Origin: Gorsachius magnificus
Taxonomy: Eukaryota; Chordata; Aves; Pelecaniformes; Ardeidae
Length of the DNA stretch: 64,000 bases
Direction: 5' to 3'
NCBI GenBank assembly: GCA_034008185.1
Contig: CM067109.1
Coordinates: 55,848,301 to 55,912,300, forward strand
Shown: piece after piece, positions 14,801 through 26,520 of the stretch
Position numbering within the stretch: the first letter of the stretch is position 1
Layout of the letters: each line of letters begins with the position of its first letter
Position numbers and translations under genes: made by a program
Notes under the pieces: model-generated
Told to the model about the DNA's origin: nothing
Databases searched by the model: none
Seen by the model: only the letters and a program-made list of their open reading frames with translations

Positions 14801-14804
14801 GTGG
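8811..14804. other. unique non-coding DNA, no gene recognised
   Basis: No recognised gene or mobile element. Open frames such as 9819-10229 (minus, 136 codons) and 11140-11415 (plus, 91 codons) match no family I know and have overlapping rivals on the other strand. Poly-A and poly-T runs occur near 12870-12900 and 13644. A short inverted pair of homeodomain-like words lies at 13845-13858, and a TA microsatellite at 13973-13990. Confidence 0.6.
13973..13990. repeat. (TA)n microsatellite
   Basis: A short, nearly pure TA dinucleotide run of about eight units in AT-rich flanks. It is probably a slippage product with no further role. Confidence 0.8.
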
Positions 14805-14970
14805 CAGAGCACAGGAAGAGTCCACCTGCAAAGGCTAGGGAATCTTAAGAGGTTTTGCACATTCAGCTAGACAACACCATGACTGTCCTGGTCAAGTATT
14901 GGCGACGATCCTTCAGGAGTTTGGGCTGAAGACCCTGTAGGTCTTTTCCAACTAGCATTTCTGTGATTCT
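14805..14970 (+). mobile_element. CR1 LINE 3' end fragment, worn
   Basis: The 3' half reads as a decayed CR1 terminus. A GCTAGACAACACCATGACTG-like segment is followed by TTTGGGCTGAAGACC, then GGTCTTTTCCAAC, and the element ends in CTGTGATTCT. These match the order of blocks in the CR1 3' untranslated region. The left edge is uncertain because the first 40 bases are strongly diverged. The copy is 5'-truncated, as is usual for CR1. Confidence 0.65.
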
Positions 14971-17602
14971 GGGAAAATGATATCATGGAGAAAACTACAC
15001 AATGATTTTAGCATTACACTTTATCGGTATTTTCTTTTTCATCTTTAAAATCCCTTATCTGAAGGACTAGATAAAATAAAAACTAAACAAAAAAAAAAAA
15101 AAGAAAGAGAGAAATAGCTAGTATAAGCTATAATCCCCATTAATGTGTAAAGTATGAAAACCATTTGCCAGCCTGTAGGACTGAGGGCTGTGAGCAAGCT
15201 AAAAGAAAGAAACCTAAGTAGAAAGTAGCTGAAGCTACAAGGAAACACATTTTTAAAAGGTATAATAAAACATATATAGACTAGAGTTTCTGTTTTATAG
15301 GTAAAACCATTGCTCTGTTTGGTTAAAATACTGATCTCCAGTGGGCAATAATACTACTTAATGGTCCCTTTCTCAGCCCAGAAGGCAATTACTTCTTTCC
15401 TACTGTAAACCTCAACAAGAGTAATATGTGCATATATATTCCTATTTATAGATGAGGATTAGTTTGCAATAGTACAACAAATCATACAGCTACAGAAAAT
15501 ATAGATATAAACAAATTAATGGATATAAATAACACAGATATACAATATTGCCATTCACATCTTTCCTGAAAGGAAAAAATCACAAAACATACTCTTTTCT
15601 TCAAAACACAAGAAACATGCAAAAAACACTTCAGTTGTCTGTCCAGACACCCTTTTCTTGCCCTCGTAAAAAAATTGCAGTATACTAGCAATATTACAAA
15701 TTATTTTGTCATCCAAAAGCATCTGGAAAAGTTGACAAGAGATCTTTTTGAAAGACTTCTTTAATGTTTTGAAGTGCTTTAGCAGCTGTCTTCTTCATCT
15801 TTATTTTGCAGCACTCACATTCCCTCTCATCAGCCTATTTTCTCATTTACTGAACAAAGCAGGACTGATCATATGGGTACCATTTCAGACAGGTCTGGAG
15901 CATTTGGGTCTAAAAGCCCTGTCCATTGGTCTGTTTCTCTCACCAGCATCAAAGCCTCTGTCTGCTTTAAGTTCTGAGGAGTTTTGACATGTCACATGTG
16001 TAAGATCAAGAAACTCCTATTTTTTTCATTTCCTGGAAATTTCCCAACAGGATAAATCACACATCCATGTTCGGCATTGAGAGAGATGCTCAGAGAAATT
16101 GAGATCCATATCAGTTTGTTCACAAAATCTCAATGCATTGAGAGATGGAAAAACAAAAAAGTAGACCTGCAATAGGTAATGCTTCATCTAAGTGAGATGA
16201 TGATCGGTTCATAACCACAAAGCAGGATGGTGCTGAACATTTATTAAAACACTTTATGAATACCCATCCTTCCCAAGTGGGTGTGGAAGAAGCTATGTTT
16301 CCAAAATAACCCACCCACTCTCGAAAAGGTCTAGCAAAGTAGCACAGATAATAGCTCGTCCCCAAAATCATAGCAAATCCCATGTTCAACTCAGCCACAA
16401 CACAACTGTATTTATTGGAAATGGCATTTCTTCTTTACATTCTCTCACACTTTACACTCCTCTTATGTTTATACTTCCAATATTTCACAATAACAGCCAG
16501 GCCATTGAAAGTCACTGTGGCACCTCCCTTTAAATTCATGTCACCTGTAGAGTGGATGGTTCTTAATATGCTCCTCAAGTGATTTGAGAGGTTCCCTTCT
16601 TCCGCAACAGAGCTCACGTTCCCTGTGGATTTTCTCAAGTGTCCCAGGACAACTCCTTCCCTACCTCATAGGAATTTATCAGGTAGGACACCTATCCTGC
16701 ACAGTTGTCTGTGTAGAGCCATTTCACACACCGACCTACCAAGGCTCACCACTCACCCTGACTGTTCATGACACGGAGGGGATGAACTCAGCCACTTTTA
16801 ATCTGCAGTGAAGGTACTTTGAGCTTCCCTCAGGATATTGTCCTTGCTTGGCAACACCCATGCCTCTCCCTAAACAAAACAGGAGGTTACCAAAATAAAA
16901 ACTTCCTGTGGTTTCAGTGCTAAATTAGTAAGGTTTTTCTACCTGTTATGTTGAACTACAAATAAATATACCACGTTTTCCAGCAAAATGCGTCCCAAGG
17001 TTTGCTTAATTCCATTAGTCAGTGTGAAACGATGCATTCTAGCTGTACAGAATGGTAAACAGAATGGGAAGTGTTTCTGAGCATGCTGCAGCTGGTGTAG
17101 AAAAATCAATAGTTTGTGAGGGAAAGCTTCTAGCAACATAGATTGTTTGAACTACTTACCATTATGTCAAATTCACTTTAACGTCAGCAAACAGACACAC
17201 CATAAGATGAATATTGAGAGAAGCACTATTTCTACTGTTTGCATTTAAAGGCCTAAAGTTGTATAGATTTTTACAATCAACTAAGTCTTTATAATTCAAT
17301 AACAAGGCTTTTATTTAACCCTTAAACAGTTGATGGACCAAGTATTCTTTTTCCAATTGAATCAGACAGAAGCCCAGTAAAATTTTTAGACATAAAATTT
17401 GCTTTCTTTTATTCACTCCACTATGTATCATTTATAATTTTTAGAACACCCTCCTCTGTGGCAATCATTTTAGTCAAGACACCTGAAAGAACCTGTAGGG
17501 AGAGTGTCATTTGGAAGCAAATAAACATTCCCCACCTTGAAAAAAACCCACTAAATATCATATATGGTTTCCTTGAAGAAAATACATTTCCTCTTAAAAA
17601 GA
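14971..17602. other. unique non-coding DNA, no gene recognised
   Basis: No mobile element or gene was recognised. There is a 15-base A run near 15089-15103. Open frames at 15748-15987 and 16120-16398 lie in ordinary sequence with no recognisable motif. Confidence 0.6.
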
Positions 17603-17650
17603 CATATTCAGCATGTGCTTAAAGTTAAGCATGCACATAGTTGTGAATAG
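17603..17650 (+). repeat. probable ancient sauropsid interspersed repeat fragment
   Basis: The block with GCATGTGCTTAAAGTTAAGC followed by ATGCACATAG resembles a very old dispersed repeat word, GCATGTGCTTAA-TTAAGCA, that I associate with bird, turtle and crocodile genomes. The fragment is short and I cannot name its family. A repeat-library search is needed to settle it. Confidence 0.35.
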
Positions 17651-19217
17651 AGATGGAATCAAGCTTCCATTTTAAGTATTCTTGCAACAAAGGCTTGAAA
17701 TACACATGTAATTGATTTTACTTTGAAAGACAGCTATCACCATTTCAAATCAACTGATCTACCAAAACTAAGACCACATTCTTCACATAAGATTCATGAC
17801 TGGCCTGCACGTGCTCAGAACTGAGGAGTCCATTGCATACTATGATTCATACAGGCTTGCATAAAAAAAGTGGTTATTATAGTTACTCAATCTGATGACC
17901 AAGACTCTGGTTTAATTTACTGTGGTCATCCAAGACATTGTTTATTACCTACTTCAGGTAGGAAGATACAAAATATGAAATACAGAAGCGTAGATGAAAT
18001 TTGAGGTTATTGGAAGTTAAATGAAAAAGGGATAGACCTGCATTTAAAAAAATAGATTAACCTACTAGGATATCTTCAAACTTTTCTTAGGCTTCTTGTC
18101 TAAGCTTCCTAATAAGAGCCCAGATTCTCCCACACACTGGGGCAAAAGGAGCCCATTACTGCCTTGACGGGTCTTGGTTCTGCACCATTAAAATTTCAGC
18201 CAAAACATCATAACTGGCTGATAGGCAGACCCAGACAGATTGCTTTCCTCAGATACTTAGGATTTTAGACACCTAAATTGGTGTCTCCTACACTCTTGAA
18301 ATAAGTTAACTGCCTATTCAAGTAGGATTGATAGTACTTTTGTTGAGCATTTCTTATCTCTGGGAAACCTTTAATATGTCCAGATGCAAAGCTTTCTTTG
18401 CTGGCCTTCTGCTTATAGTGCTCAAAGTTTCATAAAGAGAGCCAACTTCTGCAATATATGTGGTGATACAGGTAAAAGCCCCTTCTCATTAAGTCTTATT
18501 AGTGGATGGTTACTGAATTCTTTCATGTGGAACTCAAGGCTGTCACAGAGCCAGTTTCAATAAAGGGGGAAAAGAGGAAAGGAATTTTATATTAGGTCAA
18601 AAGGTTTGGAAGTGGAGGTATTAAGTGTAAATAATGTGCATTGCTTCTCAAAGTCCTGTCAGAGGTTGTTTACAGGACAGAGTTGAGGACATGAATGAGA
18701 GCCACAGAATAAGAGCACCATCATGTCTAACAAATTATAAACACACTTTAGTGACTGCAGTGTTGACATAAGGAGTATCTTAGCAAAACAGTGAAGGAAC
18801 ACTAGTTCAGATGGAAATTCATTTGCTTACACTTCTTGTGTTATGAAGCTGTAGTGTAGTATGTAGTACACTCACACAGGCAAGTTCAACAGAACTCCCT
18901 TATAAATTGGTATCTTTAGGCCACCTACAAAGCTAGGATGGGGTTGCCAGTGAATGATTTTGAACAGCCTTTGCTGGACTTGGACATTATTTTGAGCACT
19001 TTTTTAAACCTAATTTTAGGAAAGCCAAGTTTTGAATGTTCCAAGATTAAAATAAGACAAAACAGGCTTCTAAAAATTCTGGATTATTTCTTTTTAAATT
19101 GGCTTCCCCCAGGCTAAGGTAGCTTCTAACAGTCTGCTGGCAAGATGCACAGCACTAGTCATGAAGCATCTGCAACCTGCTGCAGGTTTTAATAACAGAT
19201 CTGTTTCCCTCTAAAAA

Positions 19218-19257
19218 CCAAACAAACAAACAACAAACAACAACAACAAACAAAACC
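19218..19257. repeat. (AAAC)n/(AAC)n simple repeat
   Basis: An impure run mixing CAAA and CAA units over about 40 bases. It could be an expanded A-rich retroposon tail, but no retroposon body is recognisable upstream, so I call it a simple repeat only. Confidence 0.75.
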
Positions 19258-21076
19258 CAAAAGAGAATATAGCAACATTTCAGTAACAAATAAAATTAGC
19301 ATTCTGTGTATCCCTCAGTTTACTTTAAGTCTCCATTTTACCACAAAAATCTAATGATGTTATTGTTTAATTAAAAATTGCAACTTGCCATTTTGCTAAT
19401 GGGAAGATATCTTAGGTTATGATGTGGCAAAAATTACCATTTTCTAACTACTTATATTACCTCAGTATTTTCTTCAGATGATACATATGACATGTACACT
19501 TTACTGTGCTATCTGCAAAGATTGCTGCATGACTGTTTACATTGTACCTAAGCACCTTCCAGGAAAGTGCTAAATGCTGTAACTTATGTTCTCATCCTGT
19601 TTTATTTTAGTGTGATTGTGCTCAATTTTATTAAATACATTTACACTGCCATGTGTTTACACCAGTGAAGATTAGTAGGAAGAGGTATAGTCTGCACTAG
19701 AAACAAAATGTAATGATGGTCATTAATTTCTCTGGAGGCTCAAAACCCAAACCAGACCTCCGGGTTGCTCCAGCTGCAATGAGGTGACGGAGATGGAGAG
19801 CTCCGTTGTGTTTGAGAAGCAAAGCTGTGGACCACAATAATTGTTCCAGACTTAGCAACAAGCTTTTCTTATTCATCCTAAAACACAGGTCTTACTGCAA
19901 CTAGCAATGAGTTAATCCAAGAGATTGGATTCTTGATGAGATGAGTATGTACATTAAAGATCTTGCAGTTGTTATTCACCTGAGCACATGACTCCTGAGA
20001 AGTTCCCTTGATGGTAATCATTGAATAGGACTGGAAAAAAGAATTTATGGCTTTTTAGACCCCTGAAGCTAATAGTGTGGTAGCAGGAGTTTCACTTGTT
20101 CTGTAACATCAGTGGTAGCACACTTGCTCTATAATAAAATCCTGGGCTGTTCAGAGGTTTGTACTATGGTGTCAATAGCTGAGCTGAAGCAGCATATCCT
20201 TATTATAACAGAGAGCTGTCCAGTCTAGTATAGCATTTTTGCATCAATATTGATATTTCTTCCAGAGCAGTGTCTATATCCCTGTGTGGGAAATTACATT
20301 TGTTCTGTCCATAGTGAATGTGCTACATCTCATTCCGTGCCATTTTCCACCACCAAACCCTGTCCATGGGCGTCCTGGAATTTGAGGAGGTTCAGAATCC
20401 AAAGTCTGGTATCAGAGTATGTTCACCTCTCTAGCAAGGTTGCTTTTCTTGCCACTGTTCCAAGCTGTTTTCTCAGTCAGGAACTCAGAAAGAAGTTACT
20501 CCCTGCAATGTATAGCTAATGTCAGATTTTTGAAATGACTGTGACACACTCCGTAAGAGATATATTAGTTTCATTCCACATAATAACAACTGGAAGAAAC
20601 AAATTTTGCCTACAATAGTCTGTCTGTATATTTTAAGATCCTTTGTTTTACATTAAATTAAGTGAATTAGGTTAAGAAATGTCAGTGCTGTGTGCCGTTT
20701 TCCTTCCCAGTGTTCAAGTCGGAAGCCCCTGAAACTCTATCCTGTGTGCTTGGTGGGAATCTGCCTGGATGCTGAATGCATAGATCCACTGAAGCAGTCT
20801 ATGTAAGCAAACTACACACCAGTAAAAGCAGGATCACTGGTGCTTGAAAACCCGAGCAAATAGTGGGAGTTCAAAGTGTGTGCCTTCTAAAAATTCTATG
20901 GGTACCAGAGCAGCACCGAAAGCTCATTAACATTCATATCATTCTCAGCCTCATTATCTCACCCAGATGTTTCTATGACTGTCCTTTTAAAGAATTTCTG
21001 TCTAAATTTTATTTACATTTGTTCAGCAATATTGATGCTTAATGAATAAATGCAGTATGCTGTCAGTACTGGAGAC

Positions 21077-21277
21077 TAATTACATCTATGTATGAGCCTG
21101 AGAACCTGATTGAAAAATCTGCAGTAACTAAACTGGGTTTAAATAAACACTTTAGTGTAGTGCTTTAATTACACTTTAGTTTGTAATGTAATTTTTGGCT
21201 GTTTAAACTATGATTTAGTCTGAGCTAATTACAAATGATTTCCTACCCAGTAATTAATAATAACAAAATTGTAATTA
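21077..21277. promoter_or_regulatory. cluster of five TAATTA homeodomain-type sites, candidate enhancer
   Basis: The palindrome TAATTA, the core recognised by many homeodomain proteins, starts at 21077, 21166, 21226, 21251 and 21272, which is five times in 201 bases. Further words such as ATTTACATTTG and TGATTTAGTC lie around it. Flanking DNA from about 20900 looks unique, with no transposon or simple-repeat signature that would explain the recurrence. Local AT richness raises the chance expectation, so function is inference. No gene is visible in the window to name as a target. Confidence 0.35.
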
Positions 21278-24263
21278 GACAGCTGCTCTGGATCAGGGTG
21301 GCAGTTTGTGTTAGCTGACTCATGATAGACTGGCAGATAGACAAGAGCTGCATTTGGGGCCTGGGACATACTGCACCTTCCTGTGCTGCTTTCTCATGAG
21401 CTGTTATGGTTGGGAATACTCAAAAATGCTCCATTGATTTGAGGACTAAAGTTTAGTATTTGCAGTGGGAACTTCCTGCGCTTCTGCCACTTCTGAATGT
21501 GGGTCATTCTACCTGTGGCTGATAGAGATGGTGCAGGTTCCTTTCTCTTGCTCAACAGGAAAAAAAGCCAACTCCAGGTTTTTCTGCATGTTATATGACT
21601 GCATCACCACCAAGTACCCTAACTCAGGGCAAGAAGACCAGTAGCATCAGCAGCTTTTTATCTATTACCCACCTGAAAGCTACACGCACCACAATAATGC
21701 AAATGTAAGCTGGGGATGATACCTCCATATTTCAGCATCTCAGTAAATGCTCCATGCTCCAGAAGTGTTTGGTGACAAAACACCCTCTCTGATACCAGTA
21801 TCCTTCCTTACTCCAAATACTCCTGACTCAGTGAATGGGATCAGTCGTGTGACACTCCGGACAGCACTGCTGTACTTCTGCTCATTTGCAAGCTTCTTCA
21901 TTATTTATATTCAGCAGGCCAAGACAAACAGTGAACCTTCAGACTTACAGTCAGATAACCATCTCAACTGTCCTGTAATCATCACGGATTTATTCCTGGA
22001 GCCTAAACAGATGCCTGAAAAAGACCAAGTACACACCTCCCATCTCCATTTAGGGTTCCAGAGTTGTCAATTTCTGGCATTGACTCTATTTATTGCTTAG
22101 TTGCAGATCTTTTGCATTTTGAATATGCAGTAACGTTTCTCCAATTTTGATCAAAAAAAACTTGAAAGGGTATAACAGGTTGTCTTTGGGATAAATTTTG
22201 TATTCTCTTATTTAATGTAAGCTGTAAAGTGTAAATTTTCCCAAAGTTGGAGAAAAATATAAAAACAATCACTCAGTGGAGGCTCTCTAGAAAGTTCTTT
22301 CTGCTAACAGCTGGGCTGAGCTTTCTTTGAAAACTTATTTGAACAGACCACCAATCATGTTTATGCCACCTAATGAAAGATAATAATTGAGCACTGAATG
22401 ATATACTGAAAAACAACCTTCACGTGCCTTAGGATCAGAAGCTGCTATAAGCTATGATGTTGTCAGCATGTAGACAATGTATAGCTGAAGTGAGATTTTG
22501 ACAGAATTGTTTCTGTATATGTTTAAATACACACAGAGTTTTACCACTGGAGGGTCTTAAATACATACCACTACCAGCTCATTACTTACAGTAACATCAT
22601 GTCCAAATATATATATGTTACGAGAAAATTTGATGCATCTCTAATTGAAAAATCCACTTAAGGATTAACAAATCACCAGGAACATTTGCACTAAAATGTA
22701 ACTATAAATCACTCCTATAAATAGGAACCTTAATACCACTTCCAGACTATAATTATGTAAGTAGATTGAACAACATACTGTAGCTCATGTTTTACTTTAA
22801 ATACTTATTTCAAAGCATGTTGCCTTCTAACAGAGCATAATCATCAATTTTACAATGTCTCTTATGAACCATTTACATGGGAAGACATGAATGATTTTGT
22901 CTAAGTCTAAAATCTAAACCCCCAGACTGTCCTAACTTAGGGCAGGACCATAAAATTGCAAAATAGAATAAAATGACAAGTCTTTGGACAGACACAAAAA
23001 TGTAGGAAATAGTGCCTGCCTGAACACTGTCTCTTTTTGTAGTCTACAGGGAGCAAGATAAAACAATCTGAAAATAGATGTGTTTAATTAAAAATCATCT
23101 GTGTATCCCTTTTCTGTCTATTTTGGAACTCTCCTCTGTTAAAATTGCTCTTGATCTTGTTCTGGTAAGATTCTGTGAAGTACTCTGTAGGGTCATATTT
23201 CAGTCCTTCACGTTCCTGATATATTTCCTTATGCAAATTTAAACTAAGATTTCTAAATTTAAGTAACAGCTATTTTTCTATTGTCATCTCTTTCTATGTT
23301 TTCATTGAAACTTTATAAATTAAAAGGGAAGCTTCGGGGTTTTTTTGGCTTCCTAATTTGTTGTTAGCAGAAAAATTATGTCTTAAAAAAATCAATAGTA
23401 CAGTTATATACACTCAATAAGTGGATTAAAAATATTTTTAAATTAAATACCATTTTTCTTGGGACATTTACTCCCAACTATGGCATCTAAGCTAGTTGGC
23501 ACCATTCCATAAGCTGTTATTAAATGGATCTTTGTCTGGTCCTGTAGGCAAATGTAACACAATCTGAAGATTTTCAGAGCGCACTAAATTTCACACCCAC
23601 TCACCTTAGCAACAATATTTTCCCCCTAATTATGATGTACTTGGTTTGATTACAACATTGAATTTTCAATTCTTGTATCCATTGTATGATGGAATAGAAC
23701 AACATAAGCAAGTAGTAAGAAGATACAAAATTATGAATTTTAAAGTTTTCCAAAAGCTGTTTAAAACTTTTCTCTGTGGTATCTTAATGTATAAACAGGG
23801 CATAAACTTTCATTTGAAATAAGCCAAAGTGTAATGGAGGCATACACCTCCTTTGGATATGTTCCTATTTTTAAGCAGTTTTTCCAAACTAAGAAGAAAT
23901 CCAAACTGAAATCTTACAGCTCCTCAGAAGAAAAAAGGCCAATCACAGCGTGGGATTACTAAAACAAAACTACCTAAATTAAGATGTAAAGCTTTTGAGC
24001 TTCTTGGTGGATTGAGCCTTGCAGGAATTTATGGCTGAAAATTCTTTACCAGTTTTGTTGGGGTTTTTGTGGGCTAGTGGCTCTTTTTGTCAGCTGAGTT
24101 TAGAGTATCCTGGAAAGAACCTTGAAGCCTTTATTTGTCCCCACAACTTCTGATCTAAGAGCTGAGTTCAGCTTCAGTACTTTCTGCCTCAGTACTTTGC
24201 TCTATGGGTTGTGTGATCTAATGAGTTGCATAGTGCTACATATGTAAAATAACTTATGTTATA

Positions 24264-25894
24264 GGTGACAAAAGGAAGACTAGGAAAATTGTGGGCATTG
24301 CACAAAAAGTTGTGGGACACAGTTACACAGGACATGGAAAAGGCCGAAGTACTGAATGCCTTCTTCACCTCAGACTTTACTAGCAAGGCCAGCCTTCAGG
24401 AATCCTAGGTCCCAGAGACCAGGGGGAAAGACTGGAGCAAGCAAAAGTACCCTTGGTGGAAGAGGATCTGGTCCATGGTTACTTAAGCAAACTAGACATA
24501 CATAAGTCCATGGGCCCTGATGGGATGCATCCACAAGTACCGAAGGAGCTAGTTGATGTCATTGTGAGGCCATGCTCAATAATCTTTGATCATGGCAACT
24601 AGAAGAAAAGCTCAAGAACTGGAGGTAAACAAATGTAACTCCTATGTTCAAAAAGGAGCACCCAGGGAACTACAGACAGGTCAGCTTCCCCTCAATCCCT
24701 GCAAAGGTGATGGAACAGCTGATCATCAAAACCATTTCCAGGCACATTGGGGACATAAAAATCAAGCCCAGTCAGCATGTGTTTATGAAAGGCAGGTCCT
24801 GTTTAACTAACCTGATCTCCTTCTATGACAAGGTTACCCACTTAGTGGATGAGGGAAAGTCTGTGGATGTTGTCTACCTAGACTTTAGTAAAACTTTTGG
24901 CACTATTTCGCACAGCATTGTCCCGGGGAAACTGGCTGCTCATGGCTTGGATAGGCATATGCTTTGCTGGATAAAAAACTGGCTGGATGGCCAAACCCAA
25001 AGAGTTGTGGTGAATGGAGTTAAATCCAATTGGCAGCCGGTCACGAGTGCTGTTTTTCAGGGCTCAGTATTGGGGCCAGTTCTGGTTTATATCTTTAAAT
25101 GGATGAGGGGACCAAGTGCACCCTCAGTAAGTTTGCAGACAACACCAAGCTGTGTAGGAGTGTTGATCTGCTTGAGGGTAGGAAGACTCTGCAGAGGGAT
25201 GTGGACAGGCCAAGGCCAATTGTGTGAGGTTCAACAAGGCCAAGTGTTGGGCCCTGCACTTGGGTCACAACAACCCCATGCCACGCTACAGGCTTCGGGA
25301 AGAGTGGCTGGAAAGCTGCCTTGGCGGTATGAATATGAGCCAGCAGTGTGCCCAGGTGGCCAAGAAGCCCAATGGCATCCTGGCCTGTATCAGGAATAGT
25401 GTGGCCAGCAGGACTAGGGAAGTGACCGTGCCCCTGTACTTGGCACTGATGAGGCCACACCTCAAATATTGTGTTCGGTTTTGGGCTCCTCACTACAAGA
25501 AGGACATTGAGGTGCTGGAGCATGTCCAGAGAAGGGCAACAAAGCTGGTGAGGGGTCTGGAGCACAAGTCTGATGAGGAGCAGCTGAGGGAACTGGGGTT
25601 GTTCAGCCTGGAGAAGAGGAGGCTGAGGGGAGACCTTATCACCCTCCACAACTACCTGAAAGGAGGCTGTGAAGAGGTGGGTGTTGGTCTCTTCTCCCAA
25701 GTAACAAGTGGTAGGACAAGAGGAAATGGTCTCAAGTTGTCCCAGGGGAGATTTAGATTAGATATTAAGAAAATTTCTTCACTGAAAGGGTTGTAAAACA
25801 TTGGAACAGAGTGCCCAGAGAAGTGGTTGAGTCCCCATCCCTGGAAGTATTTAAAAGATGTGTAGATGTGGTGGACTTGGCAGCATTAGGTTAA
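24264..25894 (+). pseudogene. broken CR1 ORF2 (reverse transcriptase region)
   Basis: The encoded protein would copy CR1 RNA into DNA at a nicked target. Readable pieces, in order, are KAEVLNAFFTS near 24340, GPDGMHPQVPKEL near 24510, then a long frame at 24644-25132. That frame holds the RT finger region, motif A near 24873-24906 (YLDFSKTFGTISH, where the usual second Asp of AFD is Gly) and FQGSVLGP (usual Pro replaced by Phe). The catalytic FADD box reads FADN at 25132-25143 in another frame. The thumb and C-terminal part follow at 25224-25796, and the final stretch with [18 protein letters not shown] reads in a third frame to a stop at 25892-25894. Several stops and frameshifts plus the altered active site show that it is dead. 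Confidence 0.85.
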
Positions 25895-25950
25895 TGGTTG
25901 GGCTTGATGATCTCAAAGGTCTTTCCCAACCTAAACAATTATGTGATTCT
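24264..25950 (+). mobile_element. CR1 LINE copy 1, longest in window, 5'-truncated
   Basis: This copy runs from within the second open reading frame to the CR1 3' end. It starts near a GACAAAAGGAAGACTAGGAA segment, passes through linker, reverse transcriptase and C-terminal regions, and ends with GGTCTTTCCCAACC and ATGTGATTCT at 25941-25950. It lacks the 5' untranslated region, the first reading frame and the endonuclease domain, as expected of a 5'-truncated insertion. A 7-base word, ACAAAAG, occurs at 24268-24274 near the left edge and at 25951-25957 just outside the right edge. It may be a target duplication, but it also fits CR1 sequence internally, so that reading is ambiguous. Confidence 0.9.
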
Positions 25951-26262
25951 ACAAAAGTCCTACACCTGGCAGGACACAACCATATGCTGGTGGCCACCCA
26001 GTTAGAAAGCAGCTTGGCAGAAAAGGATATGGGAGTCCTGGTGGACAACAAGTTGACCATGAACCAGCAATGAGTCCTTGTGGTAAAGAAGGCTAATGGT
26101 GTCTTGCATTAGGAGGTGTTGCCCGCAGGTTGAGGGAGATAATCCTTCCCCTCTTCTCAGCTTTGGTGAGGCCACCACTGGCATACTGTTTCCAGTTCTA
26201 TACTGTGTCCAACCACTGCTAGAGGAACATGATCAGAGAGAGGGTCCACAGCTCAGCCACTA
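25951..26262 (+). mobile_element. CR1 LINE copy 2, internal fragment of ORF2
   Basis: The translation begins with KVLHLAGHNHM and continues ESSLAEKDMGVLVDNKL, the region just after the reverse transcriptase active site in CR1 ORF2. It runs on through a LERVQQ-like segment near 26235. There is no CR1 3' terminus, so the copy is truncated at both ends. Its left end abuts the 3' end of copy 1 exactly. Copy 1 may have inserted at its edge or within it, or the two may have become joined in another way. It cannot be the missing part of copy 3, because the two cover the same stretch of ORF2. Confidence 0.8.
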
Positions 26263-26520
26263 ACAACACCCCCTCTACTGGCAAAAGGGGACTTGTGGGG
26301 AGCCCCCAAGCACAGAGACCCAGCACAACTCCAGGGTCTTCTCCCAGCAGGCTCCTGCACTCAGCTGCTGGAAGCAGACCCTGTCAAGCACAGGGGAGTG
26401 CCCGGCTGGCCCTGCAGCTGCAGCCTATGAGCTCATCGGCAGAATGGTGCTGCAATCTCAGCTTTTTGCCTGTTGTTGCATCCAGTAAACATCCAGATGC
26501 TTTCCAGGGGCTATTTCTTT
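26263..26520. other. GC-rich segment of unknown origin between CR1 copies
   Basis: About 260 bases, more GC-rich than the surroundings, lie between the end of CR1 copy 2 and the start of copy 3. There is no CR1 ORF2 similarity in any frame that I can see, and no LTR terminus. It could be the 5' part of a CR1 copy (untranslated region or first reading frame), another transposon, or unique sequence. Open frames across it on both strands have no recognisable motif. Confidence 0.5.

Larger units (their letters stand above)
17651..24263. other. unique non-coding DNA with a possible regulatory segment
   Basis: Apart from an AAAC-type simple repeat at 19218-19257 and the TAATTA cluster at 21077-21277, nothing was recognised. 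The open frame at 21747-22100 (117 codons) has a hydrophobic patch but no known motif, and I regard it as chance. Sequence between about 20900 and 21300 is rich in homeodomain-type words and is the best regulatory candidate in the window. Confidence 0.6.

Noticed and set aside
25095..25700. 201-codon minus-strand frame
   Set aside because: It is antisense to the CR1 reverse transcriptase pseudogene and has no motif of its own.
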